A stretch of DNA of 64,000 nt, taken from assembly GCA_947053345.1 (NCBI GenBank), contig CAMRSM010000018.1, positions 19,974-83,973 on the forward strand, given 5' to 3'. Positions within the stretch are counted from its first letter, which is position 1; every line of letters starts with the position of its first letter. This document shows, piece after piece, positions 1 to 8,414 of this stretch. Origin of the DNA: an uncultured Lachnospiraceae bacterium. GTDB lineage: Bacteria; Bacillota; Clostridia; Lachnospirales; Lachnospiraceae. Made by a program: the position numbers and the translations under genes. The notes beneath the pieces are model-generated. The model did no database searches and was not told the origin of the DNA. It saw only the letters and a program-made list of their open reading frames with translations.

Positions 1-46
1 AATAATGACCATGATTGCTGCTATAATTGCAATGCACTTCACTTTT

Positions 47-523
47 TCACTTTTCTTCACTTGCCGCACCTCCTGCGCCCTTTGCTCTGTAAACTTTCGG
101 ATTTTCCCACGGTTCTTCCCTGCTTATCTTTGGATAGCCCGGAAAACGCAGATAGCTTGAAATCAACCGTTCCGCTTCTTCTGCGCCGTAGCATACCGCC
201 GCACAATACCCCTGCGCCGCCAGTTTTTCCAGCCATTCTTCCTGCGCTTCCGTGGTCTTGTTCCTGCCATACTTCATTTCGATATAAAGCCCGTGGAAGC
301 CGTTCATAGGCACTGGCAAGCATAAGTCCGGCACTCCCGCTTTCACGCCCTGCCGCTTCAAATTTGCCGCTTCCAGCTGGTTTCTGCTGCCGCCGTTCGG
401 CACATGGTAAAGTAGCTTCAATTCCGGGTGCTTCGCTTGCTGCCATCCGCACCACACAATCAATGTTTCCTGCTCTGTGGCTTCACTCCGTCTTCGGTTC
501 TGCTGTCTTGTGTAATATCCCAT
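47..523 (-). CDS. VRR-NUC domain nuclease
   Basis: ORF with LKLLYHVPNGGSRN...KRQGVKAGVPDLCLPVP...GLYIEMKYGRNKTTEAQ, typical of VRR-NUC. Confidence 0.85.
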   Translation of the reverse strand: MGYYTRQQNRRRSEATEQETLIVWCGWQQAKHPELKLLYHVPNGGSRNQLEAANLKRQGVKAGVPDLCLPVPMNGFHGLYIEMKYGRNKTTEAQEEWLEKLAAQGYCAAVCYGAEEAERLISSYLRFPGYPKISREEPWENPKVYRAKGAGGAASEEK

Positions 524-1097
524 TCCCGCTTACCTCCGTTTCGTCAAAGTGTGTTGCCATCATATCCGCAAGATGAAGCATGACAGCCAGCTTGCATTGA
601 TGAAAAGCATTGTCCAAATCATAGCCGCCGCCCTTTGCGTAGAAATCATATTGCCCCATGTGCCAGCGGATAGCCAGCACTTCTTCATCTGTCAAGTGCA
701 TAAACCGCATTATCAGAAATACCGACTTTTCCCCATGCCCTGCCGGAAAGTGCCTTGTTATGTCATAACGTCTGCTTGACCCCTCCGGGGCTTCCTTGTA
801 TGCGTCTATCTTGCACAAGTCATGCAGAAGACCGCAGACCGCCAGCGTTTCCACATTGAATATCTGCGGCGGCTTTATTGCTTCTGCCGCGATAAATGCC
901 AGACGGTGAAAAACATTGATTGAGTGCTTTGCCAGCCCTCCGGGTTCTGCGCCGTGGTGCTTCATGCTTGCCGGGGCTTCAAAAAATCCCTGCCCGCACA
1001 TCCATTGCAGCAAATCCGCTGCGCCGGGTCTGTGTATGTACGTTGTGAAGCATTTTTTATATTCCATTTCAGCCCGTATCATATATTGTGTCGTCAT
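483..1097 (-). CDS. HD-domain phosphohydrolase-like protein
   Basis: HHGAEPGGLAKHSINVFHRL...LAVCGLLHDLCKIDAYK. Internal ATG at 1097 chosen with upstream purine-rich RBS. Confidence 0.7.
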   Translation of the reverse strand: MTTQYMIRAEMEYKKCFTTYIHRPGAADLLQWMCGQGFFEAPASMKHHGAEPGGLAKHSINVFHRLAFIAAEAIKPPQIFNVETLAVCGLLHDLCKIDAYKEAPEGSSRRYDITRHFPAGHGEKSVFLIMRFMHLTDEEVLAIRWHMGQYDFYAKGGGYDLDNAFHQCKLAVMLHLADMMATHFDETEVSGNGILHKTAEPKTE

Positions 1098-1150
1098 GCC
1101 CTTTTCGCTTCCTTTCTGGTGGGCGTGTTTCCACACGCCCTATCAGTTCA

Positions 1151-2095
1151 TCAGTTTTCAGTTTCCAGTTCTTCAAATTCCACATAAGCGGAGCGGAAGC
1201 CAACACTGTAGCTGACGAGGGAACGGGCGTTGCTCAAGAACAACGCACCCAGACCGCCGTAGGAAGTGTGGTGGAAACAGGACCCCCGGAACGGCACGGC
1301 TTCTTCTTCCCCGCTGTCTGCGTATATGTACGCCGTTTCTTCCTCCATATTCTGCGGTACAATGCCCAGCTGCCGCAGGATTTCTGGCACTTCATCCAGC
1401 GCAATTTCCATTTCCTTGAAGCGGCAGCCGTCCCAGTCTTCTTCCGGGGCTTCCGTTGTCACTGTAACGCCGTCCCCTGCTGCCAGATAGATTGTTTCCC
1501 CTGCTGCCGTCTGCGCCCTCTGCCATGCTTCGCTATCCGGGGACAGGTCCGCAACTGCTGCGTCATTGTCCTTTATGTACTCAATCGCACCTTTTGCCAG
1601 CCGCAGCCCTGCAACCATTTCCCAGTTGTCCCCGCACAAATCGCAAACGCCGTCCGGCGTGTGGGTATGTGTCCATGTTACCGGTCCGCTGCCCGTCAGC
1701 GTATGCCCGTAATCGTACTTTTCGCCGCTCTCGCTTTCGTCAAAGTAATATTTTCCCCGTGCCGTGTTGCCGTGCGGAAGCGTCCCGCCCTCTATGCTCT
1801 CATTGTGCAGATATTCCCATTCTGCATTTGTCATCATGTGCCATCCCGGTCCCTTGCTGCGGCAAAGTGCGCTGGCGGCGTTGAAGTCAATGCAGTTCGC
1901 CGCTTTCGCATGCGGGATTGAACACGGAACGCCCTTGACCAGCGTATTTTCATACTTTGAAATATAGATTGCCTTTGCCCTCCTGCCGCAGACTTTAAAA
2001 ACCGGGTCAAGCGGCTTCCCTGCTTCCGGGGTAAACTTCACCATTACAGACGGCAACCCCGCATTGTCGAAAAGTACCACATTTTCATGCTTCAT
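1151..2095 (-). CDS. C-type lectin/FGE-fold protein, candidate DGR variable protein
   Basis: 314 aa with FGE-like segments (YISKYENT..., GWHMMTNAEWEYL, GDNWEMVAGLRLA) and C-terminus FRGSCFHHTSYGGLGALFLSNARSLVSYSVGFRSAYVE, resembling DGR targets. Confidence 0.75.
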   Translation of the reverse strand: MKHENVVLFDNAGLPSVMVKFTPEAGKPLDPVFKVCGRRAKAIYISKYENTLVKGVPCSIPHAKAANCIDFNAASALCRSKGPGWHMMTNAEWEYLHNESIEGGTLPHGNTARGKYYFDESESGEKYDYGHTLTGSGPVTWTHTHTPDGVCDLCGDNWEMVAGLRLAKGAIEYIKDNDAAVADLSPDSEAWQRAQTAAGETIYLAAGDGVTVTTEAPEEDWDGCRFKEMEIALDEVPEILRQLGIVPQNMEEETAYIYADSGEEEAVPFRGSCFHHTSYGGLGALFLSNARSLVSYSVGFRSAYVEFEELETEN

Positions 2096-2130
2096 GTTTG
2101 TTTCCTCCTTGTGTTGTATCTGGTTTATTG

Positions 2131-2490
2131 TTAATTTGATATTGCTTCTTTTCCCGTCCCGGCGTAATACAAAACGCCGTCTTTCTCATATAGCATTATC
2201 AGCCCTTTCAGTGCTGCCAGCGTGATTTCCTCTTTCATGCCCTCTGATATTCCGTATTTCTCACCCAGAAGAATATAGGCGCACCGCTTCAATATGTCCT
2301 GCCCTGCTGCCATGCCCCGGCTGCGCTCCTGCGGCTTGTTATCGTCCAAAACCTCCGTCAAGTACAAATGCACCGTCACGGGCGCAAATCCGCTGTTTAT
2401 AGCCGCTCTGGTCAGTTCTCTTGCATATTCCTTGTTGCGCCGGATTTCGCCCCGGTACGGGCTGCACACATAAAGCAGATTATTTCCCAA
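2131..2490 (-). CDS. DUF4406-like (nucleoside 2-deoxyribosyltransferase-like) protein
   Basis: LLYVCSPYRGEIRRNKEYARELTRAAINSGFAPVTVHLYL. TTG start at 2490 behind AGGAGGTGGCAG. Confidence 0.65.
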   Translation of the reverse strand: MGNNLLYVCSPYRGEIRRNKEYARELTRAAINSGFAPVTVHLYLTEVLDDNKPQERSRGMAAGQDILKRCAYILLGEKYGISEGMKEEITLAALKGLIMLYEKDGVLYYAGTGKEAISN

Positions 2491-2503
2491 CCCCTGCCAC
2501 CTC

Positions 2504-2809
2504 CTATCCGTCAAATTCCAGTTCTTCATCTGCGCCCACGACTGCTGCCGGGGCTGGCGTTTCTTCCTGCTGCCATTCCGCAAGGTCAAGCATGGTCCCG
2601 CACTTGCTGCAATAGTGCCAGTCAGAAGCGACATGGAAGCGGAAGCCGTCTTTTCTGTCCGGGGCAATGTCTGCGTCATAGCAGGAAAACAAATGTTTCC
2701 CGCAGATAGGACAGTAAAAGCTATTCAAATATCCCAGCTGCGGTTGCCCGGTCAATGTCGGCTGCTGCCCTCTCACCCTCCGGGGCTTCCATGCTTTCTT
2801 TTTCTTCAC
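2504..2809 (-). CDS. Zinc-ribbon phage-like protein
   Basis: Two CxxC pairs (FYCPICGKHLF...WHYCSKCGTMLDL). GTG start behind AGGAGGTGGCAG. Confidence 0.55.
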   Translation of the reverse strand: MKKKKAWKPRRVRGQQPTLTGQPQLGYLNSFYCPICGKHLFSCYDADIAPDRKDGFRFHVASDWHYCSKCGTMLDLAEWQQEETPAPAAVVGADEELEFDG

Positions 2810-2850
2810 TGCTGCCACCTCCTGCAATGTGTCCAATTCGGACAACTTAT

Positions 2851-3228
2851 TTATCCGGCGCACCCTTTTTCAAACTGTGCTGTCAGTTCTTCATACTGCG
2901 CTTTAAGGTCTTTTATATTTGCATTTGTTGCGCACTCTGCACACATTTCGTGTTTCTCGCTGTCATACGGGCAGTAGTCCCAGCATATCCTTATTTCTTC
3001 ATCCAGATTGCTTGCCAGCACCCACATTGCAAATGCTATGTCCGAAAACTCTTTCTTGACCTCCGCTGCGGCTGGCTCTTTGACTGCTGCCACTTCCCCA
3101 TCCGTTATGCCGTACTTTGCTTTCAAATCTTTGTACATCCTGCGGGCGGTTTCCTTTTCGCCGCCCACGCCGTTTTCCGCAAGTGCTTTCACCGCCGCCA
3201 GCTTTTTAATCATTGATTCTTTCTGCAA
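2851..3228 (-). CDS. DUF2786-like protein, copy 1
   Basis: MIKKLAAVKALAENGVGGEKETARRMYKDLKAKYGITDGE. TTG start behind AGGAGGTGGAAG. Confidence 0.6.
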   Translation of the reverse strand: MQKESMIKKLAAVKALAENGVGGEKETARRMYKDLKAKYGITDGEVAAVKEPAAAEVKKEFSDIAFAMWVLASNLDEEIRICWDYCPYDSEKHEMCAECATNANIKDLKAQYEELTAQFEKGCAG

Positions 3229-3241
3229 CTGCTTCCACCTC

Positions 3242-4195
3242 CTATCCCTTTTTCCTGCTATATTCTTCAAACCGTTCTACCGTTGCGAAAATCCGTCTAT
3301 TGTTCACCCATCTTTGAAGAAGCCGCACCTTATCCGTGCTTTTCGTATGCTCTTTGTCGTATATCATGACATACGGGTTATATCCCAAATCACGCAGCGT
3401 GTAAATTCGTTCCAAATCCTGCTCATGCGTTGTGTCATAGTTCGTCAGCACGAAAACAATCATCTTTTCCCTGCCCCACCCCGTAATCTCTTTGAAATAC
3501 TTTAGTTTCGGCAGAATAATTTCTCTGTCTTCGTACCGGTCCCATGCAAAGTGAATGGCTTTTACCCTTATTTTCTTTATCAGTTCCGCTTTTTCTTCTG
3601 TCATAATGCGTATGTCAATCCCTTGATTTATGTCCACCTTTGCTTTGCTGTCTATCAGCTGCCACAAAAGGTCTTTCCAATCCGGGCAAGCAATCAAGTT
3701 TGGGTCACATAGCACAATGTTTTTCTGCCCTTTCCAAAATTCTGATATGTTAGCCACTTTCCGTGACTTCTTCCCCTCTTTGCACCCTACATGACAGAAT
3801 TTGCACCCTCTGGGGCATCCCCTTGTCAGAAATCCAAATGCCGTGTCTTTTGTCTGTTCTGGGTATAGCGAATAGTCCGGGTATATGTGTTCTATCTCAT
3901 GCGTCAGTTGTCCGTCTTTCCCTTTTTCAAATATTTCTTCTCCGTCAACCGTCTTTATTGCGTACCCGCTACCGCCCTTTATGACTTCCTTTGCGTTCAC
4001 ATAGTACGGATAGTCCGGCGTAAAGCTAAATACCTTTGACATATACACTTTGCCCATAGGCGGCAGCGGGAAGCCGTGCTTTGTCGGTATGTACCATTCC
4101 ACATTGTCCCCCTGCTTCTTATGCCATGCAGACAATTTCATCAATGGCAAGTTGGGGTATCTGTGACCGTCAACATCTATCAGCCCCACTTCCAT
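3242..4195 (-). CDS. Radical SAM protein
   Basis: GFLTRGCPRGCKFCHVGC (CxxxCxxC) with an N-terminal MEVGLIDVDGHRYPNLPLMKLSAWHK segment. ATG at 4195 behind AAGGAGGTGGCAGGGA. Confidence 0.75.
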   Translation of the reverse strand: MEVGLIDVDGHRYPNLPLMKLSAWHKKQGDNVEWYIPTKHGFPLPPMGKVYMSKVFSFTPDYPYYVNAKEVIKGGSGYAIKTVDGEEIFEKGKDGQLTHEIEHIYPDYSLYPEQTKDTAFGFLTRGCPRGCKFCHVGCKEGKKSRKVANISEFWKGQKNIVLCDPNLIACPDWKDLLWQLIDSKAKVDINQGIDIRIMTEEKAELIKKIRVKAIHFAWDRYEDREIILPKLKYFKEITGWGREKMIVFVLTNYDTTHEQDLERIYTLRDLGYNPYVMIYDKEHTKSTDKVRLLQRWVNNRRIFATVERFEEYSRKKG

Positions 4196-5621
4196 TCCCT
4201 GCCACCTCCTTTTCGACTGCCATAATTCCCCGGAAGACACGAACGGCGCACGGAACGGCAATGCTGTTTCCCAGTGCCGTATATCTCGCATTGTCTGAAA
4301 TCCCTTTGCCGTCTTTTCGCTCCTGCGTCCATCCGTCCGGGAAGCCGTCAAGCCGTTCACATTCAAGCGGGGTCAACCTCCGTACAATGTGCTTTAATAC
4401 CCCCTTGCCCTTTCTCTTTTCTGTCACCAGCGTTTCAGACCCGCCACCGTTATTCCCTCCCGTTGCCCGCAGCGTCCCCACTCCCTCTTTATATCCACCG
4501 TACCCATCCAGACGATATGCCCCGCAGTCCTGCACCACAAGTGAAGTCCCGCCCCTAACCTTTTCTTGTCCCGCTGTTATCGTCCCGGAAACGGTGTCTT
4601 CCTTGAATGTTGACCGCTCCCCGCTTCTGTATAGCTTCGTGTCTGGCACACATACTGCGTGGCGGTCTGCCGTTGTCAGTGTTGGTGCTGTGTCCTCCTG
4701 CATAATGCCCAGCTGGTTTCCACCGTTCTTCCCGGTCCTCCCTATCGCTGCCCCATTCAGCACATACACGGGCAGCATATAAAGCCCCGTTGAAGCACCA
4801 CCGCCGCCGTCCGTTGCTTTCAGTGTCACGCTTTTTTCTGCGTTTATATGAATACGGTCCCCGGTCCTTCCAAAATCAAATGTCATTTGCCCGTCTGCGT
4901 CTTGTTCCATTCCTCCGCTATCCTCTCTAGCAGCGCAATCTTCAAGTCCTGCGGTATCTCCTTTTGTTTCTCCTGCGCCCGGCGCAGAATACCCCAACAC
5001 GCTTTCGCACTCAAAAAGTATTTGTCCGGCACGGTCGTTTCCAAAACTGCATACAAGGAAGATACGTTTTCTTCGCTGGGGTACTCCCCAATATTGAGCG
5101 TCCAGCACCCGCCAAGCTGTACTTCCCCCCCCCCTGCTTCTAACCATTCCGGCTGCTGCCCATCTTCCGCTATCAGGCATTGGAATGTTGGTCTTTGTGA
5201 CTTCTTCAAGCACCCTGCGGAAATCCTGCCCTTTATTGCTTGAAAAAGCCCCCGCCACATTTTCCCAGATAATGTATTTTGGGTATTTTCCATTTGTTGC
5301 GCACCTCATTTCATCAATCACCCGCACCGCTTCAAAGAAAAGCTGCGACTTCTCGCCGTCAAGCCCTTTCTGGTTTCCTGCGGTTGATAGGTTCTGGCAG
5401 GGGCTGCCGAAACTTATAATGTCCACCGGGTCAAGGTCTGCCCCGTTCAGCTTTGTTATGTCCCCCAGTTGCTTTGCTTTCGGGAAGTGCAGTGCGGCAA
5501 TCTCAATGCAGTTCGGTTCAATTTCGCTGGTCCATACCGTCTTTATCCCCACCCCTGCTGCCGCCAGCGGAAATCCTGCGATACCGTCAAACAGACTGCC
5601 CAGCGTCAATCCTGCTGCCAC
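4170..5621 (-). CDS. DNA (cytosine-5-)-methyltransferase
   Basis: C5-MTase motifs: LGSLFDGIAGFPLAA (I), SFGSPCQNLS (IV), IWENVAGA (VI), QRRKRIFLV (VIII), ARYTALGNSIAVP (X). Confidence 0.95.
   Translation of the reverse strand: MAAGLTLGSLFDGIAGFPLAAAGVGIKTVWTSEIEPNCIEIAALHFPKAKQLGDITKLNGADLDPVDIISFGSPCQNLSTAGNQKGLDGEKSQLFFEAVRVIDEMRCATNGKYPKYIIWENVAGAFSSNKGQDFRRVLEEVTKTNIPMPDSGRWAAAGMVRSRGGGSTAWRVLDAQYWGVPQRRKRIFLVCSFGNDRAGQILFECESVLGYSAPGAGETKGDTAGLEDCAAREDSGGMEQDADGQMTFDFGRTGDRIHINAEKSVTLKATDGGGGASTGLYMLPVYVLNGAAIGRTGKNGGNQLGIMQEDTAPTLTTADRHAVCVPDTKLYRSGERSTFKEDTVSGTITAGQEKVRGGTSLVVQDCGAYRLDGYGGYKEGVGTLRATGGNNGGGSETLVTEKRKGKGVLKHIVRRLTPLECERLDGFPDGWTQERKDGKGISDNARYTALGNSIAVPCAVRVFRGIMAVEKEVAGNGSGADRC
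4883..5293 (-). CDS. Candidate overlapping alternative-frame ORF inside the methyltransferase gene
   Basis: 136-codon ORF, shifted by one base relative to the MTase; contains WTLNIGEYPSEENVSSLYAVLETTVPDKYFLSAKACWGILRRAQEKQKEIPQDLKIALL. Runs through the G10 tract at 5125-5134. Confidence 0.35.
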   Translation of the reverse strand: MENTQNTLSGKMWRGLFQAIKGRISAGCLKKSQRPTFQCLIAEDGQQPEWLEAGGGEVQLGGCWTLNIGEYPSEENVSSLYAVLETTVPDKYFLSAKACWGILRRAQEKQKEIPQDLKIALLERIAEEWNKTQTGK

Positions 5622-5624
5622 CGC

Positions 5625-6197
5625 TTACACCTCCCTTGCTTCAATCGCCGCTTTTGGCGGTGTCCTGCCGTCCATCACCATCCGCATGAAAGCAGCCTTT
5701 TTATACTTCCGTTCTTCTTCCTCTGTCAATTCCCTTTCTGGGAAGTCATGCTCTTTATATGCCCTTGCCGTTTTATCCGGGAAAAGGTTGTTCTTCTGCT
5801 TGAAAGCAATCATGAACGCTTCCAGTTCCCTTTTCATTTCCTCCCGGTAAAAGCCGAAAAGCAGTTCTATTTCTGCCGCTTCAAGCGCAGTGCAGACGCA
5901 CCCACGCTTCTTCCTGCGGCTATATTTCCCGGTGTATATGTAGCTTTCGCCGCTCCCGGTCACTTTGTAGAAAATCTGTAAAAGCAATTCTTCTTCAAGT
6001 TTCGTGCCGTATGAAAACCACCGCTTTTCCAGCTGCGCAAGTGCCGCTTCCGCTTCATCCTCTGAAATGTCATACTTCCGGCACAATTCTTCATACATCC
6101 GCAGGGCGGTTTCTTTTTCGCCGCCCACGCCCCTTTCGGCAAGTGCCTTGATTTTTCCCAGCTTTTCAAGCACCTTTTCACGTTGTATCTGGTCCAT
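5625..6197 (-). CDS. DUF2786-like protein, copy 2
   Basis: LEKLGKIKALAERGVGGEKETALRMYEELCRKYDISEDE, similar to copy 1. Confidence 0.65.
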   Translation of the reverse strand: MDQIQREKVLEKLGKIKALAERGVGGEKETALRMYEELCRKYDISEDEAEAALAQLEKRWFSYGTKLEEELLLQIFYKVTGSGESYIYTGKYSRRKKRGCVCTALEAAEIELLFGFYREEMKRELEAFMIAFKQKNNLFPDKTARAYKEHDFPERELTEEEERKYKKAAFMRMVMDGRTPPKAAIEAREV

Positions 6198-6237
6198 GTG
6201 TTTCCCTCCTAAATCTCCAATACTTGCCCCGGATAAA

Positions 6238-6666
6238 TCAAATCACACCCCCTAAATAGCACCACGACTGCGGGGCTTTCTTCACTCCTACTTCCAGCAG
6301 TGACAGCGGTTTTTCATATTCCCGCACATGGGATATATGCCAGCCCCACAAAGGCTTCCCGCTGTCCCCTGCATAGGCTTCCAGCTGTTTCCTTGTCAAG
6401 CAGCTTGCCCGTTCCAGATTGTACGGTGTCCCGCTGTCCTGCGGCGGCAATGCCCATGTGGGAAGCCCCGGCACGGTGTTCAGTTTGTAGAAGCAATCAC
6501 AGACAAATTCACCGACAACGCCCACGCCGCCCGTCACATAGACAAGCACTGTATATGGACCGTTTCCCCGTGGTCTGGTCTTTCGGATTTCAAGCAGCTT
6601 TGCGCCCAGCCTTATTTCCCGCCACCATTCCGGGTGCAGTGATATAATGATTGCACTATATGCCAT
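6238..6666 (-). CDS. ASCH-domain-like protein
   Basis: MAYSAIIISLHPEWWREIRLGAKLLEIRKTRP resembles an ASCH N-terminus. Internal ATG used. Confidence 0.65.
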   Translation of the reverse strand: MAYSAIIISLHPEWWREIRLGAKLLEIRKTRPRGNGPYTVLVYVTGGVGVVGEFVCDCFYKLNTVPGLPTWALPPQDSGTPYNLERASCLTRKQLEAYAGDSGKPLWGWHISHVREYEKPLSLLEVGVKKAPQSWCYLGGVI

Positions 6667-6994
6667 CTTCCCTGCCCTCCGTAAATTCGTTGTCAAGTTC
6701 AATGCGGATATACAGAATGTGCTTCAATTCCTCCACCTTGTATTCCCCAAATTGTTCCACTGGGACCTGCGGCGGCAATGCGTCAATCCTTGTCCAGTCC
6801 CACATCTTTTCAGTTGCCTTGTATGTTTCCATCCCTATCCCGTAACGCTTCACCCTGCGTGTCTTCCTTATCCCTGCATTGTGCGCATTTGCCGCATATC
6901 CTCTGAAAATCACCTGCCCTGCCGCATTTATAATCACAACTCTGTCACTGGGCGTGACTTTCTCTATCGCTTCACTTAACATCATCTTGACCAC
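6656..6994 (-). CDS. Hypothetical phage-like protein
   Basis: ORF in the collinear operon; no recognised family. Confidence 0.5.
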   Translation of the reverse strand: MVKMMLSEAIEKVTPSDRVVIINAAGQVIFRGYAANAHNAGIRKTRRVKRYGIGMETYKATEKMWDWTRIDALPPQVPVEQFGEYKVEELKHILYIRIELDNEFTEGREDGI

Positions 6995-8000
6995 CTCCGT
7001 TCACTGGCTGCGCCCTGCTGCCAGCCTTTCCCTTTCGCTTCCTCCTGCTGCCCGCCGCCGTCTTCTTTGCTGTCTGCTTCTTTGGCTTCTTCTTCCACAT
7101 TTTCAAGTAAATGTGCCACCCGGTCTGTTCATAATAGACTGCTTCGCAGGAAGTTATATTGTAATCTGCATATATCTTCTGAAACTCCGACAATCCCCCA
7201 TCCGCAGACTTCGCCAGCTGTTCAACCTTTGCTTTGCTATACTTGAAATCGTTGCATTTCTCCGTTGGTTCTTCCAGATTGCGGCTGGCTTTCCATAGGC
7301 TCTTGTCTGCCGCTTCCTGCGGCTTGCTGTCCTCCCGCTTTGTTTCTGGGCGTTCCAGATTGCGGCTGGAAGAATACCGTTTCTTTCCCTGCGGGTCTTT
7401 TATGATATACTTACAAAGTCCCTCTATCCCGTTTTCATTCATTTGCAGACGGTCCGCATTGACCCAGCCCATCTTCTCCACGCTGTCCCTATATGCTGCC
7501 GCTTCCGCTTTGTCCGGGCTGTCTGCTTTCTTCCAGTTCACCCGCTGCGCCGTCCACATCATTTCCACTTCGTCACGGTCCATGCCGCCATTCATGATTA
7601 TGTGGTGATGTATTCTTTTCAGCTGCTGCCCGTCCTTTGAAAACTTGTATTCCGTCACTAATATGTATTTCAAAGGTTCAAGACCCAGCTTCTGCCGTCT
7701 GTATGCTATCCGGCGTAAATAGTTCCCCACAATCTTTTCCGCTTCCTCGACTGTTCCGGGCAAGTTATCCACACTATATGTGCATGAAGTGTGCAAATCC
7801 CCAACATGAAAGTTGCCATTCCCTAACTGCACAAGATACCGTTTGGCGTTCTTATCGTTCAAGGCGTTCTGCTTCGGCTTCTTCGCTTTCCTCCGCTTCC
7901 CCCTTTTCCCTCTGGCTGCTTCCTCTGCCTTTTCTGTTCTGGGGATAATATCAACTTCCCTATAATCGGCGCAGTCTGTCTTCTTCTCTCTGATAAACAT
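6972..8000 (-). CDS. HUH endonuclease / phage-type replication initiator-like protein
   Basis: KYILVTEYKFSKDGQQLKRIHHHIIMNGGMDRDEVEMMW (His-rich HUH-like motif) and GLCKYIIKDPQGKKRYSSSRNL. Confidence 0.65.
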   Translation of the reverse strand: MFIREKKTDCADYREVDIIPRTEKAEEAARGKRGKRRKAKKPKQNALNDKNAKRYLVQLGNGNFHVGDLHTSCTYSVDNLPGTVEEAEKIVGNYLRRIAYRRQKLGLEPLKYILVTEYKFSKDGQQLKRIHHHIIMNGGMDRDEVEMMWTAQRVNWKKADSPDKAEAAAYRDSVEKMGWVNADRLQMNENGIEGLCKYIIKDPQGKKRYSSSRNLERPETKREDSKPQEAADKSLWKASRNLEEPTEKCNDFKYSKAKVEQLAKSADGGLSEFQKIYADYNITSCEAVYYEQTGWHIYLKMWKKKPKKQTAKKTAAGSRRKRKGKAGSRAQPVNGGGQDDVK

Positions 8001-8107
8001 ACTGCACTTCCTTTTCCGTCCTCATGCCATACCATACGGCTTTTTGGGTACATCCGCAGGAAGTGCCGGGGTTCTCCCCCTCCACCTATCCATCTATATA
8101 TCCACAT

Positions 8108-8251
8108 CTTACGGAAGTATATACTATACTCATTCTTACGGAAGTATAACTATATATAACTATCGTAGGAATGTTAATACCCCATACAAGCCCGCTTTTG
8201 CGGTCTGAAAACCGCTGTTTTCAAGGGTCTTCCCTCGCTTACGGAAGTATA
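8108..8251. repeat. Three direct repeats CTTACGGAAGTATA (iteron-like)
   Basis: Exact 14-mers at 8108-8121, 8135-8148 and 8238-8251, upstream of the minus-strand Rep-like gene. Confidence 0.85.
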
Positions 8252-8414
8252 AAAACGCTTGCATTATAGCCGCCGATATGGTATAATAGACTCGTTCAAA
8301 AGTTTATAACAAATCGGCTGAAAACCCTTTGCAATTCGCAGTTGTAAAGGGTTTTCGATTTCCCTTTTTGCGGCTCTCCTGCCGCTGCCGTTTCCGGTTC
8401 TTTCACCTCCCTTT

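Noticed and set aside
1088-1921. 277-aa plus-strand ORF opposite the C-type-lectin-like gene
   Set aside because: Antisense to a better-supported gene; low-complexity translation typical of shadow ORFs in GC-rich phage DNA.
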